This document shows positions 1 through 11,470 of a DNA stretch of 25,904 nucleotides, piece after piece. Location: NCBI GenBank assembly GCA_015499995.1, contig JADNRV010000537.1:1-25904 (forward strand), written 5' to 3'. Within the stretch, counting starts at the first letter, position 1, and each line of letters begins with the position of its first letter. The position numbers were made by a program, and so were the translations under genes. This DNA is from Flammula alnicola (taxonomy: Eukaryota; Basidiomycota; Agaricomycetes; Agaricales; Strophariaceae). The notes beneath the pieces were generated by a model. The model saw only the letters and a program-made list of their open reading frames with translations, did not search any database and was not told where the DNA came from.

Positions 1-577
1 ACGTCGTAAAATTTTCTCGTCTGTGCCAGTTTTCTCAGTTCCGCTCAGTACAGTTGGAGCGGCTCCGAATCCTATATAATCCTCTTACTCCGATTCACTC
101 GGGTATCTGGGGCCTGAGATATTTTTGGTGAGCTTTTTCTCACTGACGGATTCTGCCCTCGTGAAAGTCGAGAATTGATCGTATGACAGGATCATGACCA
201 GGTTCCAACTTCACTGATTAATCGAGGCTCATGACCGCTGCATTTCAGTGCCTGTCCTCTTACAAATTATCCAACGATAGAAATTGATCTCTTCTATCGG
301 GCCGCCCAATGTGCCCCTGGAGGTTATCACCAGTTCGCTAATTGCTTTCCCTTCGACCTTATCGGCACCAACATGTCTTCTAAATCTCTCACGACGATAT
401 CTCTCCATTTAAATAAGGAGCACAGAGGGAGATAGTAACCGAGTTGTGCGTGCTCCAAGCTATATAACCCTACTCTCCGTCCAACGAGTCCTCAGGCCGA
501 GTAGCGTCCTTTGTGCACGTCCAGTTCCTTGACCAAACCATTTGTCGGATCCTCGTGTCGACGGACACTACGCGAAC
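1..577. other. Upstream region of the permease gene, no gene seen
   Basis: No open frame with family character is visible on either strand. The part next to the permease start holds a TATA-like box at 461-467. A second TATA-like string lies near 72-79. The rest is unassigned and could include the end of a neighbouring gene outside the window. Confidence 0.5.
461..467 (+). promoter_or_regulatory. TATA-like box upstream of the permease
   Basis: The string TATATAA lies 111 nt upstream of the chosen ATG at 578, a plausible distance for a fungal TATA element with a short leader. This is a sequence match only; the transcription start is not known. Confidence 0.4.
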
Positions 578-3095
578 ATGTCGACACCGATTTCCCCGTC
601 GAACACATCCTTGAATCAACCTGGCCTGGCGGAAGATTCCAGATATGTTGATGACGACGCTGCTCAAAATCTGAAGAAATTGGGCTACCAGCAAGAACTA
701 ACGAGGGTACGAGTTCAGTCATATGCTATTTTCCTGCAACTAAACGAAATGGTACAGTCGCGTGGGCTATTTCACATACTGTTTAGTACGTCCTTGAACG
801 CCTCTACCCATTCAATTGCGTTGAACTTCGTGCATTGTCGCAACAGTGTTACTTGGTGAGGAATACCTACATTATATACCTACCTGATGTTGGCAGGTTC
901 TGACATCGATCCCCTCGTATCAGCTATAATTGCAGTTCGTATGTCACCCCTATTTAATATGTCTAACTCAAAACAACCCGCTTACGATGCCATAAATATG
1001 CTAGCGTTCGGACTTGCTGCACCAATAGCGACCTCTCTCGTCGGTGGTGGTCCTGCCGTTATGCTTTGGGGGTACGTTCCAAGTTGTGTTGCTTCATCTT
1101 AGTTTCCAAGACTTAAGTTTTCGCACAGTTGGGTATTGATTTCGCTCGCTACTCAACCTCTTGCACTCTCGCTGGCTGAAATATGCTCCAAATACCCGAC
1201 GTCTGCGGGTGCCTATTACTGGTGCTACCGTCTTACCTCTCCCAAGCGGCGTTTGATTTCTTCTTGGATCAATGGTTGGCTTACGATGGTTGGGGTGTGG
1301 ACAATTAGTTTGTCTGTGACTTTTGTTAGTTTCTTTCTTTGCTTTAACTCGTTCGATGGTTTGACGTTTACTGCTTTTGCTATCAGGGCACTGCTCAACT
1401 GCTGGTTGCGGGTGTGGGCATTTTCCATCCTGAGTGGATTCCGACGGCTTGGCAGACTTGTGGGTCCATCCATCTCGTTCACATAAAGCAAATCTTATTC
1501 TTATCTCTTGTGATAGATCTAGTATTTGTGGGCGTCTCCGTCACTTCCACTCTAATTGGAATTTTCATGAATTCTCTTCTGCCAATGATAGATGTACGGT
1601 CTTTTCCTTCCTTTGTATCCAAACGTTGTTTCTCAGTTAGGACCCGACCCAGATTATATGCGCATGCTGGACAGCCCTCGGAGTTATTGGTGCGTTTTGC
1701 AGTCAACCATATTTTACGGCGCATATACTTACTGATAGCACAATCAGTCATGCTTGTCTGCCTTTCGGCCAAGGCAGCAGCTGGCCGACGCTCTGCAGCC
1801 TTTGCTCTGGCACATTTTGATCCGTCCTTTTCTGGATGGACTCCTGGATGGTCTTTCTTCATTGGCTTGCTTCCGGTAAGATCACTCATGCAGTCTTCAC
1901 TTCCCTTCACTTCTGATGCCCCACTCGCAGCCTGGTAAGAATTTTATTGACCTGTCAAGTCCAAGAGTAACAGGTTATGTGTGATGTAGCCTACACCTTT
2001 GCTGCAATCGGAATGGGTTCGTATTTATTACTCTATGCTTACAAATTGGCTGAGTCCTTTTTCTAGTCGCCAGCATGGCTGAAGAAGTACACAGCCCATC
2101 CGTCCAGTTGCCGCTTGCACTTTCGTGGTCAATACCGATCAGCTTCGTTGTTGGGCTGATCTTCCTCCTACCGATCTTGTTTACTCTTCCTGATATCGCT
2201 ACTCTTTTATCCGGTAAACTTTCCATGTCCTTACCTTTACCACAAAGATTCTAAGCGAAATCTAGTTCCTGGCGGGCAGCCTATTGGCGTCCTGTTCGAA
2301 CTCATCATGGGCTCGAAAGGAGGTGGTTTTGGCATGGTAAGACCTTTTCATTGCACATAATGCATTGTGTATAACATCTGCTAACTTGATTTCGAATCTC
2401 AGTGGCTCATTGTATTCGGGATTGGCATGTTCTGCGCCATATCCATCTGCTGTGCAGCGTCCAGAGCGACCTGGAGTTTTGCGCGAGACAAGGCGATACC
2501 TCTCCATAACGTATGGTCCCAGGTCAACCATTCCTTGGGCGACGTTCCGGTCAACGCGAACATCCTCGTCCTTGTCATCCAGCTCTTGTTGGGTCTGATT
2601 TTCCTGGGCTCGACGGCGGCGTTCAATGCATTCGTGGGGGTTGCTGTCATTTGCCTCGGTGCGAGCTACGCAATGCCCGTCGCGGCTTCGTTGGCCAATG
2701 GGCGGAAAGACATGCTGGATGCTCCATTCAATCTTGGGCGCTGGGGGTATCCGATCAATATCTTTGCTGTCTTGTGGGTCGGCTTTTCGATTGTTCTGTT
2801 CTCTATGCCCGCGGTTATTCCGGTGACACAAGTCTCCATGAGTACGTTTTCATTCCTCTTTTCTTGAATGTTTTGATCATATCTTGTTTGACAGATTATG
2901 CTTCTGTTGTATTCGTCGGGTTTGCTGTTATCAGTGCCATTTGGTATCTAATTAGTAAGGTTGATTTGTTATCTCTAATGCTTATCTCTGATTTTTTTTT
3001 GCATAGACGGAAAACGAAATTACCATGGACCTCCGACACCTCATGACGAATCCGAAGACGAGAAAATCGAAAGCGAGAAAGCTTCATCGTCCTGA
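578..3095 (+). CDS. APC-superfamily amino acid/GABA/choline-type permease, 17 exons
   Basis: This is a membrane permease of the fungal GABA/choline/amino-acid branch of the APC superfamily, expected to import small amino compounds. Seventeen exons join in frame to about 529 residues: 578-706, 758-785, 847-855, 924-938, 1005-1071, 1129-1324, 1387-1459, 1523-1593, 1653-1689, 1748-1875, 1931-1934, 1990-2016, 2067-2213, 2266-2336, 2403-2841, 2895-2954 and 3007-3095. Family landmarks are the N-terminal LGYQQELTR, the first helix region VPFGLAAPIATSLVGGG, SKYPTSAGAYYWCYRL, INGWLTMVGVWTISLSVTF, GWTPGWSFFIGLLPPAYTF, MAEEVHSP, CCAASRATWSFARDKAIP and a charged tail ending EKASSS. About 12 membrane segments are expected from the family. 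ATG 578 is the first methionine of this frame. Three exons are only 9, 15 and 4 nt long; each is needed to keep frame and restore conserved residues. Substrate specificity cannot be read from the sequence. Confidence 0.93.
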
Positions 3096-3217
3096 TAGTT
3101 GCATAGCATTAGGCATCAACGGCATCATACAGTACAGAGTAGATAATTACAAACAATTTCGGGAGCAGCTTACAATGAACAGGAGCAGTTACACGGTACA
3201 TGGGTAAAAATAAGATC

Positions 3218-4285
3218 CTAAGCAGCCAACTTGGTAGCCACCGCCATTAACTGATCGATGTTGATAAACTGCACCCAGTTCTCCAGCTCCTGTGGCGTTT
3301 GGTGGAAAATGAACGTTGTCTCCGGGGTGCCTCGGTAGTATGCGCACACGCACTCGTACTCTTCTTGCTTCAGGATAGTGCCCCTCGCCACTCCGAGCTT
3401 CGCCCCGAACACACGGAACTCCCACCCAATGAGCGGGTTCCCGTCGCCAGTGGCGCGTCGGTTTGGCATGTCGAACTCGAGCCGCGAAAAGTCAAACCCG
3501 ATGGGTTGTCCGATGGCTTTGATATAGGCTTCTTTCAACGCGAGGTTTATGCAGAGGCGCTTCAGAACAAGGTCGTCAGGGTTGTTGGCTATGTTGCTGA
3601 TTTCAAGTTGGGTTAGCTGCGGATATGGGTAAATAAGTTAAAATAAGAGTAAGCTGAGAAGCAGTGGTGGCGTACTTTATGGGACAAAGACTCGAAGAAG
3701 ACGGGCACCGTCGTACCCCTCGGCTCCACCTTCAATTGCTTGATTCCGAGGCCGATGTTGACAACTTGGGCAGGTGTGCCCTGGGTTACAGCCATTCCGC
3801 ACAAAGAGTTGTGGAACGTCAGTTGGTAACCTATACTGGGCGGTCGTACTCTGCCTGAAGAGTCGGGCGCCTATTCCAATATGAGAACGTTTCATAACAG
3901 TACATTGGAAGACGACATACATGCTCGATCCAATGCTTTCCGGTGGGCGTTATGTGGTCTTGCCATTTTGCACGAGGGACCCGGCGATGGCGCATCATAA
4001 GGACAGGGAGGAGTTGAGTCATCAGTGCGCCTGAAAATACGTCATCTAGGGCGTTGCTCCAGCGTTCAAGAGTGGGATTAACGCACGAAATGAATCAGGG
4101 TTGTTGGGGTCATACTTGTACTTGTCATTTGGGAAGCACATCTTGCATAGTTGGTACGCGGTGTCATATTCCTACAACGAAAGTCAGCCTTACAAGGACA
4201 TCTGGCAGACGGTAAGCGAACGCACTATTTTCGCATACTCTCTATTCAAAGACAGCATCCATACTAGCACCGTTTCGTGGCTCAT
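3218..4285 (-). CDS. 4'-phosphopantetheinyl transferase-like protein with degenerate active site
   Basis: Related to Sfp/Lys5/AASDHPPT-type enzymes, which move phosphopantetheine from CoA to carrier proteins. Five exons (4285-4226, 4171-4087, 4030-3921, 3870-3676, 3616-3218) join in frame to 282 residues, a normal length for the family. Landmarks are FRALMTQLLPVLMMRH near residues 48-63 (usual R-L-x-G-R-L-L-P region), PPSIGYQLTFHNSLCGMAV near 95-113 (usual IGYNVSHDNGLVAMAF), IGLGIKQL near 124-131 (usual VGIDIMK), and LALKEAYIKAIGQPIGFDFS near 175-194. The KEA glutamate (about E179) and the second lysine (K183) are kept. The metal-binding Asp of GID is Gly (about residue 127, codon 3745-3747), the His of the SHD-type motif is Phe, and the Trp before LKEA is Leu. 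It may be a pseudoenzyme, a diverged paralogue or a decaying copy. The family call is firm; activity is doubtful. It is transcribed convergently with the permease. Confidence 0.85.
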
Positions 4286-5397
4286 GTTGATAAATGTCGA
4301 GTGGCTCCTTGATTCTGAGATCGGTTGTTGTATAACTTGTATTATCTGTGGCCCCGGAAAACGTTGAACGTCGTGTCAATTTGCAAGGAGGAATCTTTGA
4401 CAATTTCCTCTGATGGTCCCGGTTTCGTGATGGAGGTGTTGGGGTGTAAGTTGGAGACAAGGCCATGTTGCCTCGAGTTCGAAGGGTTTATGCCAGAAAC
4501 GAATTTCGGTGACTCTTTGGTCCCGTGACGGACGGCGTTGTTGTGTCGGAGCCTATTTTTATTTAATTTATTTAATAGTATTTATGTTGTTCAGGCTGTA
4601 TCTTCCTTGTTATTTTCCTGCACAAAAAGAACTCTGAAAACGGAACAACGAATCCTCGTCAACGGAGGAAGCTTTGCGCCAGGTTCTATACAACATAATC
4701 GGCCCCAAGATGCGGAGATATTGAGCTATGTCCTCACTTACCTGGTGTCAAACTTCCCTCCGAGTCAGCAGTGTAGAAGAAGTTCACGCTCCTGCTGCAA
4801 TAAGGCTCTCTTTTCTCGTCTTGTATTCACCCAGAAGACATTCAAAAGGGCGGCGCGCCATACAACCCGGTTCGCTTCTTGCTCAGAATCCTTCTCGCCG
4901 TGTGCCCGAAGTACCTTGTCTGCATACCATGTCAATGGTCCATGTGTGCCTGTATCACGTCATCATGAGAAGCAGTACGCTGGATACTTGGTTGAAGGGC
5001 CGGAGCGGTACCTACGCCTGCCGTCTTTCATCGAAACGATATTTATACAGAGCTTCCAAGCGATTGTGCTATAGTCACCAAAGTTCGGCAGAAAATGAAC
5101 AACTCGTTGGCAAAGCTTCGTAAAAAAACATGACTGGAGTAGGTATCACCTCACAAACGCACTTGTTTTTCCTACGTTAATCCTTCCATCTTCCAGAAAA
5201 CCATTATTCAGTGGGCTCTATCGCTGTCGTGCGTCATCGGGAAATTATCGGTGCTTCGCAACTGTTGACCACTGCTTCCCGGACTCGTGATCGTCGACAA
5301 CTTCTCCTCGCCGTACCAAACGATGAATGCATTATTTAAAGAGACCAGACGAAGAGGATTTGCTTCCTTGCCCAAGCTTGACTTCGGCCCCGCAAAA
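4286..5397. other. Divergent intergenic region, no gene recognised
   Basis: This 1.1 kb lies between the starts of the PPTase-like gene and the esterase gene, so it should hold both promoters. There is an AT-rich patch at about 4555-4590 built of TTTA-like units. Open frames here, the longest about 178 codons on the plus strand, show no recognisable domain and no consistent splice structure. Confidence 0.5.
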
Positions 5398-7030
5398 ATG
5401 TTACTGGTTCAAAGCTTGTTGTCCATTACCCCATTCCTTCTTATTACAATGGCGGCCAGTGTTGCGAACACCTACTCTTCACCACAGGTGACCATTAAAA
5501 ATGACAATCCATTTATTTATTATCATGGACGTTGGGATTCGTCGCCTGGTACATGGTGGTGAGTGCACAAAGTCGTCCACACATTTATCTACATCTATAA
5601 AAGACTACCAAAGGGCTGGCTCTGGCTTCAAGATTAACATGCGAAACCTCCGTTCCTTAACCCTTAACCTCGGAGAACACACCACTTCGCCTTTTGCTGC
5701 CGTCGGTGTCTCGGTAGATGGCTCTGACTTCTTTACTGTCAACGCGTCGGCGGGTGCAAATGTTATCCCTCTCCCTACGACAACTTCTGATGCCTCTTTC
5801 GCAAAACCATCGTCCTCCGGCATCAGAATCAACGTTGAAGGATGGCAAAATAACCGTATCAATCTAGAGAGTATCACTCTGAATTCGGTATTACTATATT
5901 TCTCGTCATGTAGGAACTTCTCTCATTGATTTACCTTTAAAGGATGCTGTGTTACTTCCTTACAAGCCCTCCGAATTGTCGTTCCAGTTCATCGGTGATT
6001 CTTTGTCTGCAGTGCGTTTGATATCTTTCCCTGGCAATTTCTGTTTTTCATTTCACGTCTATGCAGGGTCAATTTCTTCCTGAAGGAGTCGATCAAGCAT
6101 GGCCATTCCTCGTTGGCGAAGCATTCAAAGCTGAACATCGCGTCAATGCACAACCTGGAGCCGCATTGACGGTAAGTCGTCCAGAAATCACAGACAGTGT
6201 AATCGAACTCCAGCTTAACCGCCTTCTTGCAAGGACATTCTCTCATACGGAAACGTACATGGAGTTTCGTACCAGTATTTCAGAGTATGTTATATTCTTT
6301 TCAAGTGAAGATCTGGAGATGGCATTAACTAATGCATTCATAACAGACCGAAGACACTGGATACTATTATACCACCGACCACAACTTCACGACTCCTTGG
6401 GATTTCTCCCGCGATCGTCCCCAGGCGACGCACATCGTTATCCACATTGGGTTTGTCCAATGCCATTTTATGTATATCTCCTTCGCGCTTACAATTCTCT
6501 TCCTTCTAGAGCCAATGATGCCTCGCAAAATGTAACAAGCGATCAGTTTGTCCAGGTGCGTCTGCACGAATATCACATATAACCTCTTATACTGTACTAA
6601 TGTCATTTATTGCTATAGGTTTACTCTGACTTCATCGCGCGTATTCGCACTTTGAACCCCAAAACTCCTATTTTTGTATTCACACCGGTCAGTCGTCTTC
6701 CTTTCCCTTCGTTGGTCGCATGGATGTTAAACTGACTACACTTTAAGTGGGGTTGGCCAAACGCCGACGGCAGCATTGGATACTACTACCAAGGCCAATA
6801 CGAAAAGATCGTGGATGACAGGTAATTTCTTACGAATCACCTTCTTGATGTCTCTTACCGTATACCGTAGGAAAGCGAAGGGCGACAAGAACATTTTCCT
6901 CGTTGATACCACAGGTTGGGTGGCTTGGGCCGATGTCTTCCCTGACAATCAACATCCCACCGTGGATGGCCACATCAAAATCGCCAACGAATTCCTTGCC
7001 TGGCTCGCGAAGTGGGGTCTGTCTCCGTGA
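5398..7030 (+). CDS. Secreted SGNH/GDSL esterase, carbohydrate esterase family 2-like
   Basis: Likely extracellular esterase removing acetyl or similar acyl groups from carbohydrates. Ten exons join to about 370 residues. The hydrophobic start MLLVQSLLSITPFLLITMAA looks like a signal peptide, so ATG 5398 is preferred over ATG 5323 in the same open frame. Residues about 30-145 form a beta-rich N-terminal domain starting with YYHGRWD and containing GSGFKINM, as in CE2 enzymes. The SGNH domain follows: block I FIGDSLSAG with the nucleophile near S165, block III IHIGANDAS with Asn near N257, and block V PDNQHPTVDGH with DxxH near D343/H346. Introns interrupt most blocks but phases agree (for example TGG TG|G at 5558). 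The substrate is not fixed by sequence. A general GDSL acylhydrolase is the alternative, but the N-terminal jelly-roll-like region argues for the CE2 type. Confidence 0.85.
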
Positions 7031-7192
7031 CCGGGATTTATCTGCGAATACAAGAAAGATGTGTCTTCGCATCCGGAGGTACTGTCGCTGTCATGCTATA
7101 CTATTGGAAGAAATGCTAGATTACAGGGTATAAGTACAATAAGTTGTGGTCATGAATGAGTCGTGATGGTTATATGGGCGTAAAGGGTTTGG

Positions 7193-9488
7193 TTAAGTGG
7201 TGAATCGGAAAAGCGGACTGCGGTTGCCCTTCGCCTCCCTCAGCTGCTCTTCTTCAGCGAACTCGGTCTCGCTCAGCCGGGCGATCTTGGCGTCATTCTG
7301 GGCATTCCTGAACAGGTATGCATGCTTCTGTGCGAACCAGAGGACAAATGCTGTGCCGGCGAACGCGATGTTGATTAGATTACCTCGTTTGAACTCTGTT
7401 AGATAGGTCTGAATAAGTGTGGTTCTAGTTTAAATCCATCAGGACGTACCAGGCGCATCATCGGCGCGATAGATCTAACCAGTCGGTCAGCGAAAATGCT
7501 TCAGTCGACAGAGAAATGTCGACGTACTTGTGAGCCCCAGACTCCGTATATGTTAGCTGACGACGTCAAGGTAAGAACAAGGATTAAATTATGAGGCGTG
7601 AAAAAACGAACAAGCGCCGATAATCATCCCAGACGCGACTGTGCGCTTTCCGACACTCCTACATAGATAACGGTGCATAAACATAGAGTAGATAATACAG
7701 AGAACGAGAGAAATGCTTACCCCGTGTTCTCCGAAAGCCACGCAATATTCAAAGGATGAGTGGACGGCCACGACGCGACCATTACTGCAGCGGCATATTT
7801 AAGCCCCCGACCTGCGCTACTTGGCAGGCTGCGCAAGAAGATCCAGCCCAAAAGTTGCCAGCCAGCTAGATGTCCGGTAAGTAACCTCGCCCTGGCCACT
7901 GTGATCGTGCATCAGGCGTACCTCCGAAGGCGCCATGATAACCACGCTCCCGCACTTTATCAGAATGATGGATGACAGCGATCATAGCAATGCCTTGAAG
8001 GAGGTACGGAGGGGCGGTCAATGCGTTCGCAACGTAGACGTTGAAATTGAATGATTTGATGACAGTAGGCAAGTCTATCGGAAAAAAAAATCGAACGTCA
8101 AGAAACAGCGAGATAACTTACCTTTGGAGTAGCGACTTACATGTATGCATAGGGGTGTTGGGGGTTTGCCCGATACTAGTGATGATGAGATGACCCCATA
8201 CGCCAAAGTCAGTGAGGGTATCCTTGATGTCGGACCACTGGACGGTCTTGCTGTGAAGTATAAGTCAGGATGTTACATGGATGGATCATGAATAACTTGT
8301 TGTAGTAGAGATCTACTTACTCGTATGAACGTTTGGAGATATCATCGCGAATGACTCTCGTCACCGCTATCTGGGCTTGGCGATCTGTTAGCCATGGTTT
8401 CCGGCCCCTAAGACCGCCTTTGGTCACCGTGACGCTGCGCGGCAGATAAAACCTGAAAATCCCTGTAAGTAAGAGAGGATGAAGAGGGCAAGGGCAGAAA
8501 GAGCGTACCATGTTCCGACGGCGACTACTACGGTTATGATGCCGTCGACCAAGAAAAGCCATTTCCAGCCTTCTAGTCCCGCAACGCCTCGCAATTTAAG
8601 GAGGCCGCTGGCCATGAGTCCACTTACAGCGCTGGCGACGTGTTGAATACCCCAGAACCAAGCCAGGCGGGTTGCGAGTTCGGTGCTCTTGTAGAACGCC
8701 CCAAGGTAGACTAAGGTTGCAGGTATTACGCCTGACCAAGTCACGATGAAGATCAGATGTCTGAATGCATGGCAGCACGAACTAAGCTCACCTCCTTCTG
8801 TGATGGCGATGACTAAAGGTGAAAAGTCAATCTAAAGATCGCATAGGAGCCTGAAGGCACTCGGTGGACTTACAACAGCGCACTGTACAAATCAGATGAA
8901 GGTCAATTATTTATGAAGCAAGTCGAGAAAATCCGGTAGGTACCTGTGAGATATCCAGATTTATCTGTGATAAGGACGTGCGCTAAAGTTACAAGACCCC
9001 AAGAAAACATGAGAATGGGGATCCCTAGATTGCTCAAAAGATTAAAATGAAACGATCCCATGAAAGGAAGGTACAAGCGTACATCTCGATGGCCCAACAA
9101 TCTTAGCGATCACAGCGCCTGAGAGACACGCCGTGGCGAACAGGACAGAATACATCGCCGTTGCGGTATTGACAACGTTGATGTCAAAGCCTAGGTCGAA
9201 TGGGAGATTATCCGATATCGCATTGGAGTTGTTCGTCCGATCCATGTTCAAGACAAAGGTCGTAAGCAGAATGCAAGGCATCAGACGCCGATCGAGGATC
9301 CTCAGAACCTCGCCCTCTTCTTCGCGGCTATAGTCCAAGTCATCGATGAAGAAGATATCCTTAAGTGAGGTTGCATCATAGGTTGGACTTTGCGAAGACT
9401 CCCTGAGTAAAGAGGTGCTCTCGTGTGTCTGAGGGTCGAGAGAGCTATAGTCAGGACTAGTACGACCACTTTTCTCTGGGAGATCCAT
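7193..9488 (-). CDS. MFS transporter, anion:cation symporter (Dal5/allantoate permease type)
   Basis: Plasma-membrane carrier of the anion:cation symporter family, whose known members take up allantoate, nicotinate, biotin, pantothenate and related anions. About 13 exons give about 527 residues. The start at 9488 opens MDLPEKSGRTSPDYSS, a hydrophilic N-terminus. Family landmarks follow in order: LDRRLMPCILLTTFVLNMDR, NTATAMYSVLFATACL, WIPILMFSWGLVTLAHVLIT, ITEGGVIPATLVYLGAFYKS, ELATRLAWFWGIQ, EGWKWLFLVDGI, YLPTVIKSFNFN, WPSTHPLNIAWLSENTG, SVGKRTVASGMIIGA, SNIYGVWGSQIYRADDAP and FKRGNLINIAFAGTAFVLWF, with a charged tail ending LFRFTT. The second and third helices are joined through exons of only 9 nt (8874-8882) and 21 nt (8792-8812), both with GT/AG flanks and correct phase. 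No stop or frameshift was found. The exact anion cannot be predicted. Confidence 0.92.
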
Positions 9489-11470
9489 CGCGAAAAGAAC
9501 AATGGGAAGGGGAACAAGAAAGGAAGGCAACCACGATTTCCCTTGATATATGCAGTGCCCTCTGAGTCTATGCTGGCACAGTCATCCCCAAATGATGATG
9601 ATGAACGGTGGCCCAGGGATTGCGCCATACCACGAGATACCCTGAGAGCCGACCTAAGCTTATAAGCATGGCAGACGAGAGATAATCATAAAATGAATAT
9701 CGCCACAGATGACGGGGAGGTTACGTGACAGCCTGATCCCGCGATAGCACTCGTGGTTGGAGGTCATAAACCGCGATAACAATCCTCTAGCAGCTGCTTG
9801 ATGATGGAAGGAAGACGTTTCTGCTCCGGAGCCCGATTAGGAAATATATTTAAACTCAACTTCAAGGTCCGGTCTGGCAACGCGAGAGCGGCCGCTCAGC
9901 CTCTTCGTTCCTCCCACTTTAGTATTCCCCTAACCTCTGAATCGACCTTTTCTAGCAGATGAGTACATCGTTGATATAATGCTTACTTTCTTCACATTTT
10001 CTAGGATGGTTAATTCATGCTTGTGCCACCGTGCCATCCTTTGCAGCCAATTGCAAGTTGTATCTCTCTGCCACTGTACGCCTATACTACTCCACACTTC
10101 GGGGCACTCTGAGTATGGCTTTGCTTATGACTCGAAATATCTTGACTTGATCGCGTGTGCTTCGAAAGACAGTACAGACCCTTGTCTGGGCATACACTCT
10201 GTTCGGTTCTGGTTCATATGACCTAGTGTCTGCCATCTCTTCTGCCGCACACATACCGCTACCTCGACAAGGAATTGCTCTTGTCAAACACCATCTGGTT
10301 GTTATTTTCTGCCTGCCTATGTTGGAGTTAAGAGGTCTCGCTCGACACAGGGATATTGACCAGCTTGTTTCGCCCAGGTGGATGGTGACCTCGGCCAGTT
10401 CTACTTCATAAGGTAATCAAGACTTGGGAAACTGGAGTCCACCGGAGTGCGAATAGTCAGCGCTTGGCTCGGAAGGAGCTCAGGCAGTGAGAGCCTTTAT
10501 AAAGCGCTAGCAAGCGCTTGACAGATAGCGGTTGCTGCCCCAGTATTGCTCAACTAATGATTGTTATACATAGTTATAGGTATGTGCGCCAATTATAACC
10601 CGGGCCGAATTCGAAGTTGTTCCTTTCTCATACCCCCAGTACACGCCCTATGATTCTTCATCCGGATATCTAGAAGCGCAACAAAGAGCGCGTGTCCGAG
10701 TGACTGCGGGTTGTCCGAGTTATATATAACGAATCTTCTTTCCGGCAGGACGATATCGAATCCACGGCCAGGAAGTACCTCTTTTGGAACAAGTTAAGTG
10801 GATATACTCCCAGGGATCCGAAATTTACCTCGCGGAGTATCACTGGACAAGGACCCGGAGGATCAGCGAACCTGCCATGCAGCATGGAGCACAGTAAGAT
10901 GACGAGTGCTTTTTTCGGCCCTTTCACCCCTTTCACTTTCACATCGCTTCCATCATACTTACCTTCTCGGGATATGGTCGATCTTTTCAGCGCCTTTTAC
11001 GCTTTTCGTCCTTTACTCTTTGCAGGAGGTAAAGCATCACAGTGTCTGTCAACATTAATGGAATCTTGTTTCATAGAATTTATGCTCTACATATTTTCTT
11101 TCTGTCCTCAGTGCAGAGGCGAGATATCAATAATAACTGCCTATATTTGTGCAGACGACAAGGAGACGATCTTCTGCCGATCTCGCTTGCTTGACGTTTT
11201 ATCCTTCTTGTAGTTGCAACGTGGCACGAAACAGAAGGAAAATAAGCGCAAGAATAAACAACTTGTGGCCTTTAGACAATAGTTTATGCAACCCTTTATA
11301 ATCCTTGTTGCAAGGTGGACCTCCGCAGGCAAGGTCCTGGCATAAAAGGCAATCGCGCCCGAATTCGGCGACAAGACCTTCCTGATAAGGTAATTTTCGG
11401 GGGGATGATCTGGTGAACTTGTGAAATTTGAGCCGGGCTGACCAATACAATTGCAGGTTGTCCTCTTGCC
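9489..11470. other. Divergent intergenic region between MFS gene and NST1
   Basis: About 2 kb with no recognised gene, expected to carry the promoters of both flanking genes. Near the MFS start there is an ATATAT string at 9546-9551, about 60 nt upstream of its ATG. Around 10459-10520 the hexamer AGCGCT occurs three times, including the near-palindrome AAGCGCTAGCAAGCGCTT, next to a TTTATAAA string at about 10496-10503. An open frame of about 170 codons spans about 10700-11213 on the plus strand but shows no family character. Confidence 0.5.

Noticed and set aside
542..577. Extension of the permease frame upstream of ATG 578.
   Set aside because: The extension would need a TTG start; ATG 578 is the first real start codon of the frame.
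4242..4466. Minus-strand 74-codon frame that begins upstream of, and overlaps, the PPTase-like start.
   Set aside because: It could be an upstream ORF in the leader, but the transcription start is unknown and the peptide has no features.
3218..9488. Permease, PPTase-like, esterase and MFS genes read as a secondary-metabolite cluster.
   Set aside because: No core synthase, tailoring enzyme or cluster regulator is present. The PPTase-like protein lacks catalytic residues, and the transporters belong to nutrient-uptake families.
10700..11213. Plus-strand open frame of about 170 codons with an ATG at 10884, downstream of a TTTATAAA string.
   Set aside because: No recognisable domain, no consistent splice structure, and a length possible by chance in a window of this size.
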